Source: Flexilinea sp.
GTDB taxonomy: Bacteria > Chloroflexota > Anaerolineae > Anaerolineales > Anaerolineaceae
NCBI GenBank assembly: GCA_026645735.1
Contig: JAPKMT010000006.1
Coordinates: 1-64,000 of the forward strand
DNA: 64,000 nucleotides
Direction of reading: 5' to 3'
The notes below the pieces were generated by a model. It was not told the origin of the DNA. It saw nothing but the letters and a program-made list of their open reading frames with translations, and made no database searches. Shown here piece after piece: positions 18,901 through 26,655 of the stretch; the first letter of the stretch is position 1; every line of letters begins with the position of its first letter. The translations under genes and the position numbers were made by a program.

Positions 18901-19606
18901 GCAGGTCTGGCTAAAGCAGCGTAACTGGGATATGCTGGACCGATGGGAGGCCGATCAGGTTTCAGCCCTCGAATTCAAAGTGGTCACCACGGAAAAGATC
19001 GATGAATACCTGGAATTGCGATTCATCATGCTGATCCGGTTGTGGATTGAAAGGACGTTGCTGGATCAAAAGAAAGAACGGTACCAGACCGGCCTGTCGC
19101 TTTTAGACCGTCTCGAAACAAACAGCCGCAGTTCCGGACGCGGAAATTCACTGACCGTCGTTTTGTTGTATCAAGCGATTATTCTCTTCCAGACGGAAAG
19201 AAAGAGCGAGGCGTTTCAAGCGCTGGAAGGCTGTTTCGCAATCGCGGAACCTGGCGGCTACATGCGCATTTTTCTGGATGTGGGAGAATCCAGCCAGGAG
19301 CTGCTTTCTGCATACCGGCAGCAACCGGCTGCGGCGCACAAAAAGTATGCCTTGAGAATCCTGAATGAATTGGCTATTTCACAGCAGGTACAAAAACAAA
19401 AGGAAGATTCCCCTGAAATGCTGACTCCCCGGGAAATGGATATTCTCCTGCTGCTTACGGAAGGGTGTTCCAATCGCGAAATGGCGGACCGTCTTTTCCT
19501 CTCAGAAGGAACGGTCAAATTTCATGTTCACAATATCCTTGGCAAACTGAATGCAGTCAGCCGGACACAGGCCATCGCCAATGCCAGGGGAAAAAATTTG
19601 ATATAA
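15992..19606 (+). CDS. BTAD-STAND-LuxR transcriptional regulator (MalT-like)
   Basis: This 1204-residue regulator has an N-terminal winged-helix plus bacterial transcriptional activator domain (about 1-245; LETRKAVALLAYLSNAG). A STAND NTPase follows, with Walker A APAGYGKTT near 311 and Walker B LLVLDD near 402. Next comes a long helical-repeat (TPR/MalT-type) region, and the C-terminal LuxR helix-turn-helix occupies the last ~65 residues (LTPREMDILLLLTEG...SEGTVKFHVHNILGKL). By analogy with MalT, ligand and ATP drive oligomerisation and transcription activation; the ligand is unknown. DNA-binding-type domains at both ends are a Chloroflexi-favoured fusion. The ATG has only a weak ribosome site. 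Confidence 0.9.
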   Translation: MDGIKTYWLGNPIIERDGVVVHLETRKAVALLAYLSNAGSSPFARENIAALFWPEYDEQHANANLRRTLYAIHRVLGPDFITGNREKLILHPSGAFWQDTTAFRQLLADVKAHHQEHTVCTESINNLEKACALYRGSFLEGLNLRDAPDFDHWQYNLRESFLQDLALSLEKLALAYVSLGDWENAIQRAHNWVSLDSLNQKARRTLITCYAQAEQRSAAIQQMEAYARVLQDELGLSLDAEMKELYQEIRAGKNTMPARIHPAPSVETGKQPLIKTKFFIPRLRKDYVPRPHLLDKLAQGSKKILTLISAPAGYGKTTLLSEWTEYLKNADTPRPWAIGWFSLDAGDNDPIRFVSYLTAALEKVNLNLSTETQEFVQSSESGYPRTPLAMLLNDLHDLDQSVLLVLDDYQFIENPAIHDGITFLIENLPENVHVVIVTRSDPPLPLSRLRARGQLSEIREEDLRFNTADATKFLNQVFGLDLSQEQVTRLENRTEGWIAGLQLAGVSMQGRGDIPQFIDAFSGSHRFIMDYLAEEALNRQPPDIQSYLLQTSILERMNDSLCDDVLCIHSNNQPAPAQDPAMFPAGSGEQKIRLAMLENLGLFIVPLDDERIWYRYHHLFADLLRARLQAAFPGLVPKLHRRAAAWFVKQEDMEAAIIHSLAAGDWDSAGRLIGLYLPVYLENGQMTTILKWLEQFPQEELFKRPKLCVQVAEIYSQAGMIDQIDPLLDKAEELVAAGQPHGKSEAESPEMQRSAEEIIVIRSMAPILRGLKAICSGQPRRAMEITSAALENIPDMRLKELAILHWVQGWAQRSLGNLDLALVLLTKGTQYASQSGAILRDIWTDLGNVTRLVGKIPQAIRILENSIQAIMNKDHQNQGNLSRDESFLSFLYYERNQLDQAFQYAQRALAHTQWWPSHNIIATANVSLAQIMLVRDDLNGSLEALQKAEDERRNRLMTPFVHCLVDVTWVQVWLKQRNWDMLDRWEADQVSALEFKVVTTEKIDEYLELRFIMLIRLWIERTLLDQKKERYQTGLSLLDRLETNSRSSGRGNSLTVVLLYQAIILFQTERKSEAFQALEGCFAIAEPGGYMRIFLDVGESSQELLSAYRQQPAAAHKKYALRILNELAISQQVQKQKEDSPEMLTPREMDILLLLTEGCSNREMADRLFLSEGTVKFHVHNILGKLNAVSRTQAIANARGKNLI

Positions 19607-19625
19607 GTAAATTACTCATCCCATG

Positions 19626-19658
19626 AAAACCATCCTTTCCAAAAAAGGATGGTTTTTT
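19626..19658 (+). terminator. intrinsic terminator of the large regulator
   Basis: AAAACCATCCTTT and AAAGGATGGTTTT form a 13-bp stem with a short loop, followed by Ts, 20 bases after the stop codon. Confidence 0.85.
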
Positions 19659-19667
19659 CTTAAATTC

Positions 19668-19790
19668 CAGTGATTCAAAATATGGAGAGAATCATTTGTT
19701 GTTGTGTTGTTTTTGCGCTGAGCGCAAAAACAACACAACAACAAGTTTTCTTTTTTTTCTCAAAAGGTTTTTCCAAATTTCGAATTACTG
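19668..19790. mobile_element. palindromic MITE-like element, copy 6
   Basis: 123 bp with ends CAGTGATTCAAAATATGGAG and CCAAATTTCGAATTACTG. The flanking 9-mers CTTAAATTC (19659-19667) and CATAAATTC (19791-19799) match at 8 of 9 positions. The hairpin at 19696-19744 is a perfect 23-bp stem with a TGA loop. It starts ten bases after the terminator of the gene upstream. Confidence 0.85.
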
Positions 19791-19913
19791 CATAAATTCA
19801 AACCGGATCCTTATCTTAAGATAGACGACAAATTCATCCCATTTGGTTAAGATGTTTTTGTATGACCTACTGGGCTCATCCCTTACAGGATAATAACAAT
19901 GACAAATCGAGCT

Positions 19914-19963
19914 CCTGTCATTGCGATTATAGAGAAGCAATCTCTTTTCGTGTGGCAATCTTT
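19914..19963. repeat. CATTGCGA-type dispersed repeat, copy A
   Basis: CTGTCATTGCGATTATAGAG, AAGCAATCTCTTTTCGTGTG and then GCAATCTTTA. It is closely similar to 27933-27985. The GTCATTGCGA...GAAGCAATC pattern resembles intergenic repeats common in many bacterial genomes. Confidence 0.7.
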
Positions 19964-19999
19964 ACTCAATTGGACAGGCAGCGTGAATGGAAGAACTGC

Positions 20000-20236
20000 A
20001 TGGAAAATAAATTGATGAATCATCCTGGTACAGCTTATGAAATCCGGGTAAAAAATCACCTTGAAAAGCATTGGGCAGCCTACTTTGCAGGCTGGTCTAT
20101 CGAAAATCTGGAAAATGGAGAAGTCGTTCTGCAAGCCCTCCATGTTGATCAGGCTGGATTGCACGGAGCGCTCAATAAGATTCGCGATCTGAATCTTATC
20201 CTGATTTCTGTAAAACAAATACAAAACAAAAGATAA
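20000..20236 (+). CDS. small uncharacterised protein, about 78 residues
   Basis: An alpha/beta protein (YEIRVKNHLEKHWAAYFAGW, then ENGEVVLQA, DQAGLHGALNKIRDLNLILI). I recall similar short proteins in Chloroflexi next to regulators or oxidoreductases, but no function is known to me. The ATG at 20000 has GGAAG upstream; an alternative ATG at 20015 is possible. The open frame upstream of 20000 is repeat sequence, not gene. It ends ten bases before the flavodoxin-like gene, so the two are probably one operon. Confidence 0.6.
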   Translation: MENKLMNHPGTAYEIRVKNHLEKHWAAYFAGWSIENLENGEVVLQALHVDQAGLHGALNKIRDLNLILISVKQIQNKR

Positions 20237-20246
20237 GGAGATTATT

Positions 20247-20930
20247 ATGTCAAAAATCATCACCCGCCGTCAATTTCTCACCTATACGGCTGCAGGTATC
20301 GGAGTCACTGCATTAACCTGCGCCGGCATGGGAGCCTTTGCGACACATCGTCCTGTGGATATTCAATATCGTAAACTGGCTGCGAATCGCAATCCGGCAA
20401 ATCCGGTTGCGCTTGTCACTTATGCCTCCAAAGCCGGTTCGACGATGGAAATTGCGCAGGCAATTGCCCTGGAACTTGAGAATCGTTCTTTTACAGTCGA
20501 TATTTGTCCGATCCAACAGGTAAACAGCCTGGAGGGTTACAGCCAGATCATCATGGGAAGTGCGATCCGAATGGGATCGCCGCTTCCTGAAGTGAACCGG
20601 TTCATCGAGGAACATTGCTCCGAATTCCAGAAGATTCCTCTCGCCTGTTTTGCAGTCCATCTCCAGCATGACGGAGAAGATGAAGCCAGCCGGAAAGCGC
20701 GTGTGGCTTACCTCGATCCGATCCGCAACCAGCTGCAGATCACGCACGAAGCGTATTTCACCGGTGTTTACGATCCCGCCAAAGTTACTCCCATTGAAAG
20801 ACTGATGGGGAAAATGGTGAAAACACCTGTCGGAGATTTTCGAGATTGGGCAGCGATTAAGGGTTGGGCACAATCGATCTTTTCCAATTCACCGGCTGCC
20901 CGGATAGAGATGGAGAGTGTTGCCTTGTGA
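20247..20930 (+). CDS. Tat-exported flavodoxin-like (HemG-type) protein
   Basis: This 227-residue protein begins with a Tat-like signal (TRRQFLTYTAAGIGVTALTC, residues 6-25). The flavodoxin fold follows: VALVTYASKAGSTMEIAQAI is the FMN-phosphate loop, then QIIMGSAIRMGSPLPEVNRF and ACFAVHL. This pattern is typical of the flavodoxin_5 family, which includes menaquinone-linked protoporphyrinogen oxidase HemG. Export of such a domain is unusual. A good AAGGAG site precedes the ATG. The stop codon overlaps the GTG of the next gene. Confidence 0.8.
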   Translation: MSKIITRRQFLTYTAAGIGVTALTCAGMGAFATHRPVDIQYRKLAANRNPANPVALVTYASKAGSTMEIAQAIALELENRSFTVDICPIQQVNSLEGYSQIIMGSAIRMGSPLPEVNRFIEEHCSEFQKIPLACFAVHLQHDGEDEASRKARVAYLDPIRNQLQITHEAYFTGVYDPAKVTPIERLMGKMVKTPVGDFRDWAAIKGWAQSIFSNSPAARIEMESVAL

Positions 20931-21772
20931 CCCGTGCTTTTGGAAGGAATTTGAGAGCTTTTCGAAACCTGCTTATGGGCTTCACCATTTTCATCATCTC
21001 GACTGGTGTGCTGGTATGGATTGGAATTCAATACCAGCCAAAGCCTTTTCCTCCGCTGCCTGATGAAAAACGATCAATAAAAACAGTACCGCTGCCAGCG
21101 GGGCTTCCAGATCCGGTGCAACGGTTTTACAGCGCTGTTTATGGCAAGGAAATTCCCGTCATTGAAACAGCCGTCATCTCAGGCCGCGGGACACTGAAAC
21201 CATTTCTGAATCTCCCGATACCGGCGCGGTTTTTTTTCGTACATAATGCAGGGAAAGCGTACCGCCATTATTTTGAAGCCACGATTTTTGGGATGCCTGT
21301 CTTCAAGGTCAACGAGGGGTATCTCCATGGCATGAGTTTCTTTGAAAGCCCGATGGCAAGTTTTACGAATGACCCGAACAGCAATCAGGCCGCCAATCTT
21401 ACCCTTTGGGCGGAAGCGATCTGGTTTCCTGCCATCTGGGTGACCGATCCGCGTGTCCATTGGGAGCCGGTTGATGACGACACAGCGCTCCTGTTTGTGC
21501 CGTTTGATCAGCGTGAGGAGAATTTTCTGGTTCACTTCAATCCTGTAACGGATTTGATCGACATTATGGAAACCATGCGGTATCGTGAGACCGGGGATGA
21601 TCAGATTACAATCCTGTGGATTCTGCGCAGCGAGTCGAAACAACCGGTGGCTGAGGGAAATGCCGGAGCCACGGGATCTGCGATGTGGCTGGATCAGGGC
21701 TCGCCATGGGCTTCCTTTGATGCGGAACAGATCTTCCTCAATGTGGATGTAAGCCAATCCATCCATCGATGA
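20927..21772 (+). CDS. membrane-anchored DUF6544-like protein, paralogue 2
   Basis: 281 residues if the GTG at 20927 is the start; it overlaps the preceding TGA (GTGA), which indicates translational coupling. An N-terminal anchor (LLMGFTIFIISTGVLVWIGI) is followed by the domain seen in paralogue 1 (11888-12670): LPDPVQRFYSAVYGKEIPVI, VISGRGTLKPF, FFESPMASFTNDPNSNQAAN and WVTDPRVHWEPVDDDTALLF. Coupling to the exported flavodoxin suggests a shared extracytoplasmic role. The function is unknown. Confidence 0.75.
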   Translation: MTRAFGRNLRAFRNLLMGFTIFIISTGVLVWIGIQYQPKPFPPLPDEKRSIKTVPLPAGLPDPVQRFYSAVYGKEIPVIETAVISGRGTLKPFLNLPIPARFFFVHNAGKAYRHYFEATIFGMPVFKVNEGYLHGMSFFESPMASFTNDPNSNQAANLTLWAEAIWFPAIWVTDPRVHWEPVDDDTALLFVPFDQREENFLVHFNPVTDLIDIMETMRYRETGDDQITILWILRSESKQPVAEGNAGATGSAMWLDQGSPWASFDAEQIFLNVDVSQSIHR

Positions 21773-21881
21773 TAAGGCATCCAGAATTGCTTTGTAAGAT
21801 TTCACCATCCTGCAGGATGAAACAAGAAGCTTACTCGATTTCAAAAAGCGTGATCAGACACCTGCGATAAGGAGAACAAAC

Positions 21882-22883
21882 ATGAACCAGAACTCAAAAA
21901 AAATATGGATATACCTGGCGTTGTCCTTCGGCATCCCCTGGACGGCTGCTCTGGTCATTTCACAGTCCAGTATCATGGAGAACCATCCGGATCAGGCGGC
22001 AGCCATCGCGAACGGAATCTTTATCTCGTTCCCATGGCTGGCAAATATTGCTGCGCGTCTGATCACCCGGGAAGGTTGGAGCGCTCTCTGGCTTCATCCA
22101 AAAATCAGAAAAAGCCGGCGATACTACCTGGCACTCTGGTTCTTACCGTTTCTGGCGACAATCGCCGGCGGGCTGATCTTTTATTTACTTTTCTCGAAAT
22201 CTTTTGACCCAAACCTGAGCGCACTCAGGAATCTGGCACAAAACGCTTCACTGCCAGCAGAATCCAGTCCCTGGACGCTCTTCCTTCAGATCACATTTTC
22301 GCTGATGTTCATCTCCGTTCCCATCAACACCGTGGCTTCGATGGGCGAGGAATTCGGCTGGCGGGCTTATTTACTGCCGAAGCTCATGCTACATTTCAAC
22401 AGGCACAGCTCCGTGGAAGATGGTTCCGGGGATGCTCCCGCGGATACCTCTTTATTTGCCAGTGCTTTTTCCGAAGGCGCTGCGCGGAAAGCAGCCATGC
22501 TGACAGGTCTTATCCACGGGGTATGGCACTTGCCGCTGATCCTGATGACAACGAGTTCAACGCCTTCCGCAAGTGCGCTCACACTGCTGGTATACCTGCT
22601 GTTCACCTGTTCATTGAGCATCTTACTGTCCTGGGGCACGCTGAAAAGCGGCAGTGCCTGGCCTGCTGCAGTTGGTCATGGCGCAGCTAACGCCGCTTCC
22701 GTATTGCCCGGTTTTCTCCTGTCAGGTCAGCCCGTCCCCTGGATGGGGCCGGATCCCACCGGCCTTGTTGGCGGCCTGGGGTACATCATCCTGGCATTGG
22801 TGCTGCTCTTCGGGAAAGGATTCACGGGAGGAAAAGAGAAGATTCGCACAGCGCCGGTAAAAAGATGCCAGATTTCCCCATAA
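21882..22883 (+). CDS. CPBP-family intramembrane protease, long form
   Basis: This 333-residue polytopic membrane protein has MGEEFGWRAYLLPKL (motif 1), TGLIHGVWHLPLIL (motif 2) and AAVGHGAANAASVL (motif 4), all with the expected Glu/His residues. It is longer than the two at 13943-15519 because of an extended loop. AAGGAG lies seven bases before the ATG. It follows the DUF6544 gene by about 110 bases, in which a CATCCTGCAGGATG palindrome occurs, and may be a separate transcript. Confidence 0.85.
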   Translation: MNQNSKKIWIYLALSFGIPWTAALVISQSSIMENHPDQAAAIANGIFISFPWLANIAARLITREGWSALWLHPKIRKSRRYYLALWFLPFLATIAGGLIFYLLFSKSFDPNLSALRNLAQNASLPAESSPWTLFLQITFSLMFISVPINTVASMGEEFGWRAYLLPKLMLHFNRHSSVEDGSGDAPADTSLFASAFSEGAARKAAMLTGLIHGVWHLPLILMTTSSTPSASALTLLVYLLFTCSLSILLSWGTLKSGSAWPAAVGHGAANAASVLPGFLLSGQPVPWMGPDPTGLVGGLGYIILALVLLFGKGFTGGKEKIRTAPVKRCQISP

Positions 22884-23211
22884 TAAGCCCTGTCTGGCTA
22901 AATTTCTGGCAATCAAAACCCGCATAAGGTCATTTTATATCGGGGATTAACTTGAATTCAATCTTTGCGCCTAATGCTTCAGCGATCTTGGCAAGGAAAG
23001 ATAAACTGGGAGCGGTGGTGTCATTTTACACCTCATCCATTAACGCTTGCTTTCGTCGCATGGCTATCTCAATCTCACGGTCTGGTGCCTTTTGACTTTG
23101 TTTTCTATATCCATGCAAGATGACAAATTGTAAAAAAAAGGGTGCAAATAAAAACCTGACCAGATAGAACAGGAGATTCGTCAAATATTCTTATGAGGAA
23201 CGGTCCTCCCC
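22884..23211. other. gene-free stretch with an antitoxin-like remnant
   Basis: Apart from the remnant at 22930-23019 I see no gene. The sequence has several stops in all frames and looks like decayed DNA downstream of a former insertion or toxin-antitoxin locus. Confidence 0.4.
22930..23019 (-). pseudogene. C-terminal remnant of an XRE/HigA-type antitoxin
   Basis: The minus strand reads TTAPSLSFLAKIAEALGAKI then EFKLIPDIK and stop, a typical C-terminal tail of XRE antitoxins. A stop lies directly upstream and no helix-turn-helix core or toxin is visible. Confidence 0.5.
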
Positions 23212-23372
23212 GTAGGGACAACCCTTGTGGTTGCCCGAAATCGACACGGTTCGGCATGATTCATTTTTTTGTAGGGGCAACCCATGCGAACGCCCAATGT
23301 CGATATGGTTCGTCATGGTCCATCCAGGGCAGGGGGTAGGGGCAACCCTTGTGGTTGCCCGAAATCGACACG
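23212..23372. repeat. three copies of a GTAGGGGCAACCC repeat
   Basis: Units start at about 23212, 23271 and 23336. The consensus begins GTAGGGGCAACCCTTGTGG and continues TTGCCCGAAATCGACACGGT. Units 1 and 3 are nearly identical and unit 2 is diverged. The inner CAACC...GGTTG pairs as a short hairpin. Such GGGGCAACC repeats are widespread intergenic sequences; spacing and divergence exclude a CRISPR array. Confidence 0.75.
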
Positions 23373-23439
23373 CATCCGAAAAACAAAACCGTAACCCTGG
23401 GTATTACGGCTGCTTGCACCCCGTTAAGGGTTTTTCCAA

Positions 23440-23467
23440 GTAGCGGGGTCACGATTCGAATATCATA
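23440..23467 (-). repeat. duplicated 3' end of the adjacent initiator tRNA
   Basis: GTAGCGGGGTCACGATTCGA matches the tRNA's T-arm and 3' acceptor strand (GTAGCGGGGACACGATTCGA, from 23521) at 19 of 20 positions, in the same orientation. Duplicated tRNA 3' ends are typical of integrase attachment sites, but no integrase gene is present. Confidence 0.65.
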
Positions 23468-23494
23468 ATTCGATGCTGCCAGTGACCTTAATAG

Positions 23495-23519
23495 AAAAAC
23501 GCCAGATTTCTCTGGCGTT
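23495..23519 (-). terminator. intrinsic terminator of the tRNA
   Basis: On the minus strand, AACGCCAGA-GAAA-TCTGGCGTT is followed by a run of Ts, three bases beyond the tRNA 3' end. Confidence 0.85.
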
Positions 23520-23521
23520 AG

Positions 23522-23593
23522 TAGCGGGGACACGATTCGAACGTATGACCTCCGGGTTATGAGCCCGACGAGCTGCCACTGCTCTACCCCGCA
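23522..23593 (-). tRNA. initiator tRNA-fMet (CAT)
   Basis: The cloverleaf folds well. The acceptor 5' strand is TGCGGGG and the 3' strand CCCCGCT. The anticodon loop CTCATAA is flanked by GGG/CCC, and the T-loop is TTCGAAT. Three consecutive G-C pairs in the anticodon stem and an unpaired first acceptor position (here T1-T72 rather than the usual C1-A72) mark it as the initiator. CCA is not encoded. Confidence 0.9.
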
Positions 23594-23697
23594 TCAACTT
23601 GCATAATCATATACCCGAATGACGAAAAAGTCAACCTGCCGCCCTTTTTCCTTATTACATTTCGGAGGCGGCTGCGCTTTTCATCCAAGGGAGCACC

Positions 23698-26301
23698 TCA
23701 GAAGAGCGCGTACTGATCCGGATCCGTTGACGAGCCACCGCCCGAATCCACATTCTCCTGGTCCGGGCTCACCCGGGGCGCAGGCTTCACCGCTTCTTCT
23801 TCGTCCGCTGCTTTAATTTTCTTCGCCCTGACCGGTTTTTCCGGCTCTTCGACGGGCTGCGTGTCTTTGGCTGTTTTTTCGAGCACCACCTGTGAAAGGC
23901 CGGTGACACTCTGATTGATCATCTTGACAGTCACCTCAAGCTGTCTGGCGCGCCGGATCTGTTTGACGGTCGTCAAACGGATCGGCCGCGTTTTTCCTTT
24001 GCCATAATGGAGCAGCAGCAGCGTCTTTCCGGATTCCAACTTTACGGCGCCGGCGATGAATTCCCCTTCCGCCATCCGGACAGCGATCACACCCTGACCA
24101 TAGCGGCCCTGTTTGGGGAATTCGCTGACCGCGATTTTTCCCAATCCCCAACTGCTGGCTGCAAGACAGCAATGATCCGTTTCCGTGACCAACAACGCAG
24201 CCGCAAGGCGATCCTCCTCCTTCAGTTTCATGCCGTTGACCCCGGCAGCAATCAGCCCCATCGGGCGCAGATAACTCTGATCAAAACGAATCGCCATGCC
24301 ATTGCGGCTGATCAGCATCAGATGGCTCGAATTTTCCTCGCTCACCAGCACGGTCAGCAGCCGGTCTCCCGGATTGACCTTGCAAAGTGTAAAGGACTGT
24401 GTGGAAGCAAACGGCAGCTCTGCCGTGGATGTCTTCTTCAGGATGGCGTTTTCCGTCACGGTGATGACGGCTGATTCGTCCCCGTTTTTTTCATTGGCGG
24501 AAAGCGTAAAGATGGCACTGATTGTCTCATCACTGCCCCAGCCTGAGATGGAACCAAAATCAATACCGTCTGCAAAAGCATCCACCTTGGGAAGCGTCTC
24601 GACATAAATGCCGAACGCTTTGCCGCTTTCCGAAACAATATAGACGGTCTTTTGTGTATCGCTGCGGACCATCCAGGCCGGAATCACAAATTCTTTTTCC
24701 GCGGCTTTGGCTGCTTCACAGCGTCCGATCTTCCCATCAGCCGACAATCCCACAAAGACCTCATCCGCTTCCACCAGGGTATTGGCGGTCAATAGTTCTT
24801 TGGAAGAAATGCCCTCCCCCAGCAAAGCGATCTGCGTGCGGCGTGGATCGGCGTACTTCTTTCGGACATCCAGCAGCTCCCGTTCCAGCATTTCCCGCAT
24901 CTTTTGCGGGGAAGCCAGCAGGTCCTTCATGGCTGCAATCGCGTGCTGCAGTTCCGCATGTTCGCTCTGCAGCTTCGTGCTTTCCAGATGTGTCAGCCGT
25001 TTCAGCGGCATATCCAGGATCGCCTGAGCCTGCTCCTCATCCAGTTTGAATTTTTGCATGATTTCGGATCGCGCCTGTTTTTCATCATCCGCATTGCGAA
25101 TGATTGCAATCATTTCATCCAGATGTTGAATGGCAATGAGCAATCCTTCCAGGATATGCGCACGCCGCTCCGCTTTTTCAAGTTCAAAGGTGATTTTTCG
25201 ACGGATCACGTCCAGTTGATGATCGATGAAAACTTTTAATGCCTGTTTCAGATTTAAAACGCGCGGGCCGTTATCCACCAGCGCCAGCAAAATGATCCCG
25301 AACGTCGTCTGCAGGGGTGTATGCTTGTACAGCTTGCGGAGAATTTTCTCGGATTCACCGGTTTTGGCAATCTCGATGACGATCCGCATACCCTGCCGAT
25401 CGGATTCATCCCGCAGATCCGAAATGCCTTCAATGATATTGTCCCGCACCAGCTGGGCGATGCGTTCGATCAGACCGCTTTTATTCACCTGATAGGGAAT
25501 CTCGGTAATGATGAGGCGGCTGCGCCCTTTTCCCATGTCCTCCAGATGGACGCGTCCACGAACCATCAAGCGTCCGCGTCCCGTGGCATAGGCGGAAACG
25601 AGCTCATTGCGGGCATCTTCCAGCACGATGATGCCGCCGGTGGGAAAATCCGGTCCTTTGACAAATTTCATCAGGTCATCCACACCGATTTCGCTGTATT
25701 CATCCCATTGGTGGAGGATGTAGATGGTGGCGTCAATCACTTCTCCCAGATTATGCGGCGGAATATTGGTCGCCATACCCACCGCGATGCCGCTGGCGCC
25801 GTTGACCAGCAGGTTCGGAATGATGGACGGCAGGACGACCGGTTCGCTCAGTGTGTCATCGAAGTTGCGTGAAAAATCAACCGTGTTCTGGTCGATGTGT
25901 TCCAGCATCTCCATCGAAAATTTATCGAGTTTCGCTTCGGTATACCGCATTGCAGCGGGTGAATCTCCATCAACACTGCCGAAGTTTCCCTGCCCGTCAA
26001 CCAGCGGATAACGAATCGTGAAATCCTGAGCCAGTCGCGCCATGGCATCATAGACAGCCGTGTCCCCATGCGGATGATATTTACCCAGCACCTCGCCGAC
26101 AATTCTGGCAGATTTCTTATAGGCAGAATCCGGCCGGATTCCCATATCATACATGGCGTAAAGAATCCTGCGCTGCACCGGTTTCAACCCATCCCGGGCA
26201 TCCGGAATTGCGCGAGAAATGATCACGCTCATCGCATAATCCAGATAGGACTGCTGCATTTCATGTTCGATATCTACTGGTCGTGTTTCTTGTTTGTTCA
26301 T
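23698..26301 (-). CDS. gyrA: DNA gyrase subunit A
   Basis: This 867-residue type IIA topoisomerase subunit cuts and rejoins DNA while gyrase introduces negative supercoils. The start is the ATG at 26301 (GGAGG eight bases upstream). Tyr120 in [10 protein letters not shown] is the catalytic tyrosine (Tyr122 in E. coli). The quinolone-region motif is [15 protein letters not shown], with Thr81 where E. coli has Ser83. The C-terminal half has the beta-pinwheel pattern, but I do not see a canonical GyrA box (QRRGGKG-like); the nearest candidates are [11 protein letters not shown] and [12 protein letters not shown]. It could therefore be ParC-like. An acidic Pro-rich tail closes it. No gyrB is adjacent. 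Confidence 0.88.
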   Translation of the reverse strand: MNKQETRPVDIEHEMQQSYLDYAMSVIISRAIPDARDGLKPVQRRILYAMYDMGIRPDSAYKKSARIVGEVLGKYHPHGDTAVYDAMARLAQDFTIRYPLVDGQGNFGSVDGDSPAAMRYTEAKLDKFSMEMLEHIDQNTVDFSRNFDDTLSEPVVLPSIIPNLLVNGASGIAVGMATNIPPHNLGEVIDATIYILHQWDEYSEIGVDDLMKFVKGPDFPTGGIIVLEDARNELVSAYATGRGRLMVRGRVHLEDMGKGRSRLIITEIPYQVNKSGLIERIAQLVRDNIIEGISDLRDESDRQGMRIVIEIAKTGESEKILRKLYKHTPLQTTFGIILLALVDNGPRVLNLKQALKVFIDHQLDVIRRKITFELEKAERRAHILEGLLIAIQHLDEMIAIIRNADDEKQARSEIMQKFKLDEEQAQAILDMPLKRLTHLESTKLQSEHAELQHAIAAMKDLLASPQKMREMLERELLDVRKKYADPRRTQIALLGEGISSKELLTANTLVEADEVFVGLSADGKIGRCEAAKAAEKEFVIPAWMVRSDTQKTVYIVSESGKAFGIYVETLPKVDAFADGIDFGSISGWGSDETISAIFTLSANEKNGDESAVITVTENAILKKTSTAELPFASTQSFTLCKVNPGDRLLTVLVSEENSSHLMLISRNGMAIRFDQSYLRPMGLIAAGVNGMKLKEEDRLAAALLVTETDHCCLAASSWGLGKIAVSEFPKQGRYGQGVIAVRMAEGEFIAGAVKLESGKTLLLLHYGKGKTRPIRLTTVKQIRRARQLEVTVKMINQSVTGLSQVVLEKTAKDTQPVEEPEKPVRAKKIKAADEEEAVKPAPRVSPDQENVDSGGGSSTDPDQYALF

Positions 26302-26366
26302 TAAGATTTCCTCCGATTTTTTCATCCGTTGGAATCAGTCCGTCTTTCCATAATTCCGAAATGAGG

Positions 26367-26375
26367 ATTATAGCA
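26367..26375 (-). promoter_or_regulatory. extended -10 of gyrA
   Basis: The minus strand reads TGCTATAAT (TGnTATAAT), a consensus extended -10 about 66 bases before the gyrA start. No good -35 is seen, as is usual for extended -10 promoters. Confidence 0.6.
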
Positions 26376-26561
26376 TTATTTTTTATTCCAAAAAATTCAA
26401 TACAGCGATTCGGATTCGGGGTGGATTGCTGGTTGTTCCAGTAAGTTGGTGTTTCCCATCAAGCCGGAGGAACAGCAGCGGTTCGTTTTCTTATTCATAA
26501 GTCCGCTTTCCATGTTCAATAGCCCATCGGAAAGGATCCATCGGTTAAAAACTCGAATCGA

Positions 26562-26611
26562 TGATTATAATCATAATCAACTTTACTGCTGCTTTTTACT
26601 AAAAAGCAGCA
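26562..26611 (+). promoter_or_regulatory. palindrome and hairpin in the deoB leader
   Basis: A perfect 12-bp palindrome TGATTATAATCA (26562-26573) is followed by a perfect 11-bp stem TGCTGCTTTTT-act-AAAAAGCAGCA (26587-26611), 45 bases before the deoB start. The first may be an operator. The second lacks a T-run, so it is not a plain terminator. Confidence 0.5.
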
Positions 26612-26655
26612 ATGCGAAATTTGAAAAATCCTTTTGTGTTAAAGGAGAACACCCT

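Noticed and set aside
19862-19999. N-terminal extension of the small protein at 20000
   Set aside because: The extension is the CATTGCGA-type repeat read as protein; the ATG at 20000 fits the ribosome site and the conserved part.
22930-23110. Functional toxin-antitoxin locus
   Set aside because: Only about 29 codons of an antitoxin tail are readable; no toxin and no start codon in frame.
23212-23372. CRISPR array
   Set aside because: There are only three units with unequal spacing, and one is diverged. No cas genes are present; it is a common dispersed repeat.
26402-26432. Another copy of the palindromic element upstream of gyrA
   Set aside because: CAGCGATTCGG resembles the end, but the remainder does not match and there is no hairpin.
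26446-26655. N-terminal extension of phosphopentomutase
   Set aside because: Family similarity begins at the GTG at 26656, which has a proper ribosome site. The extension contains the palindrome and hairpin.
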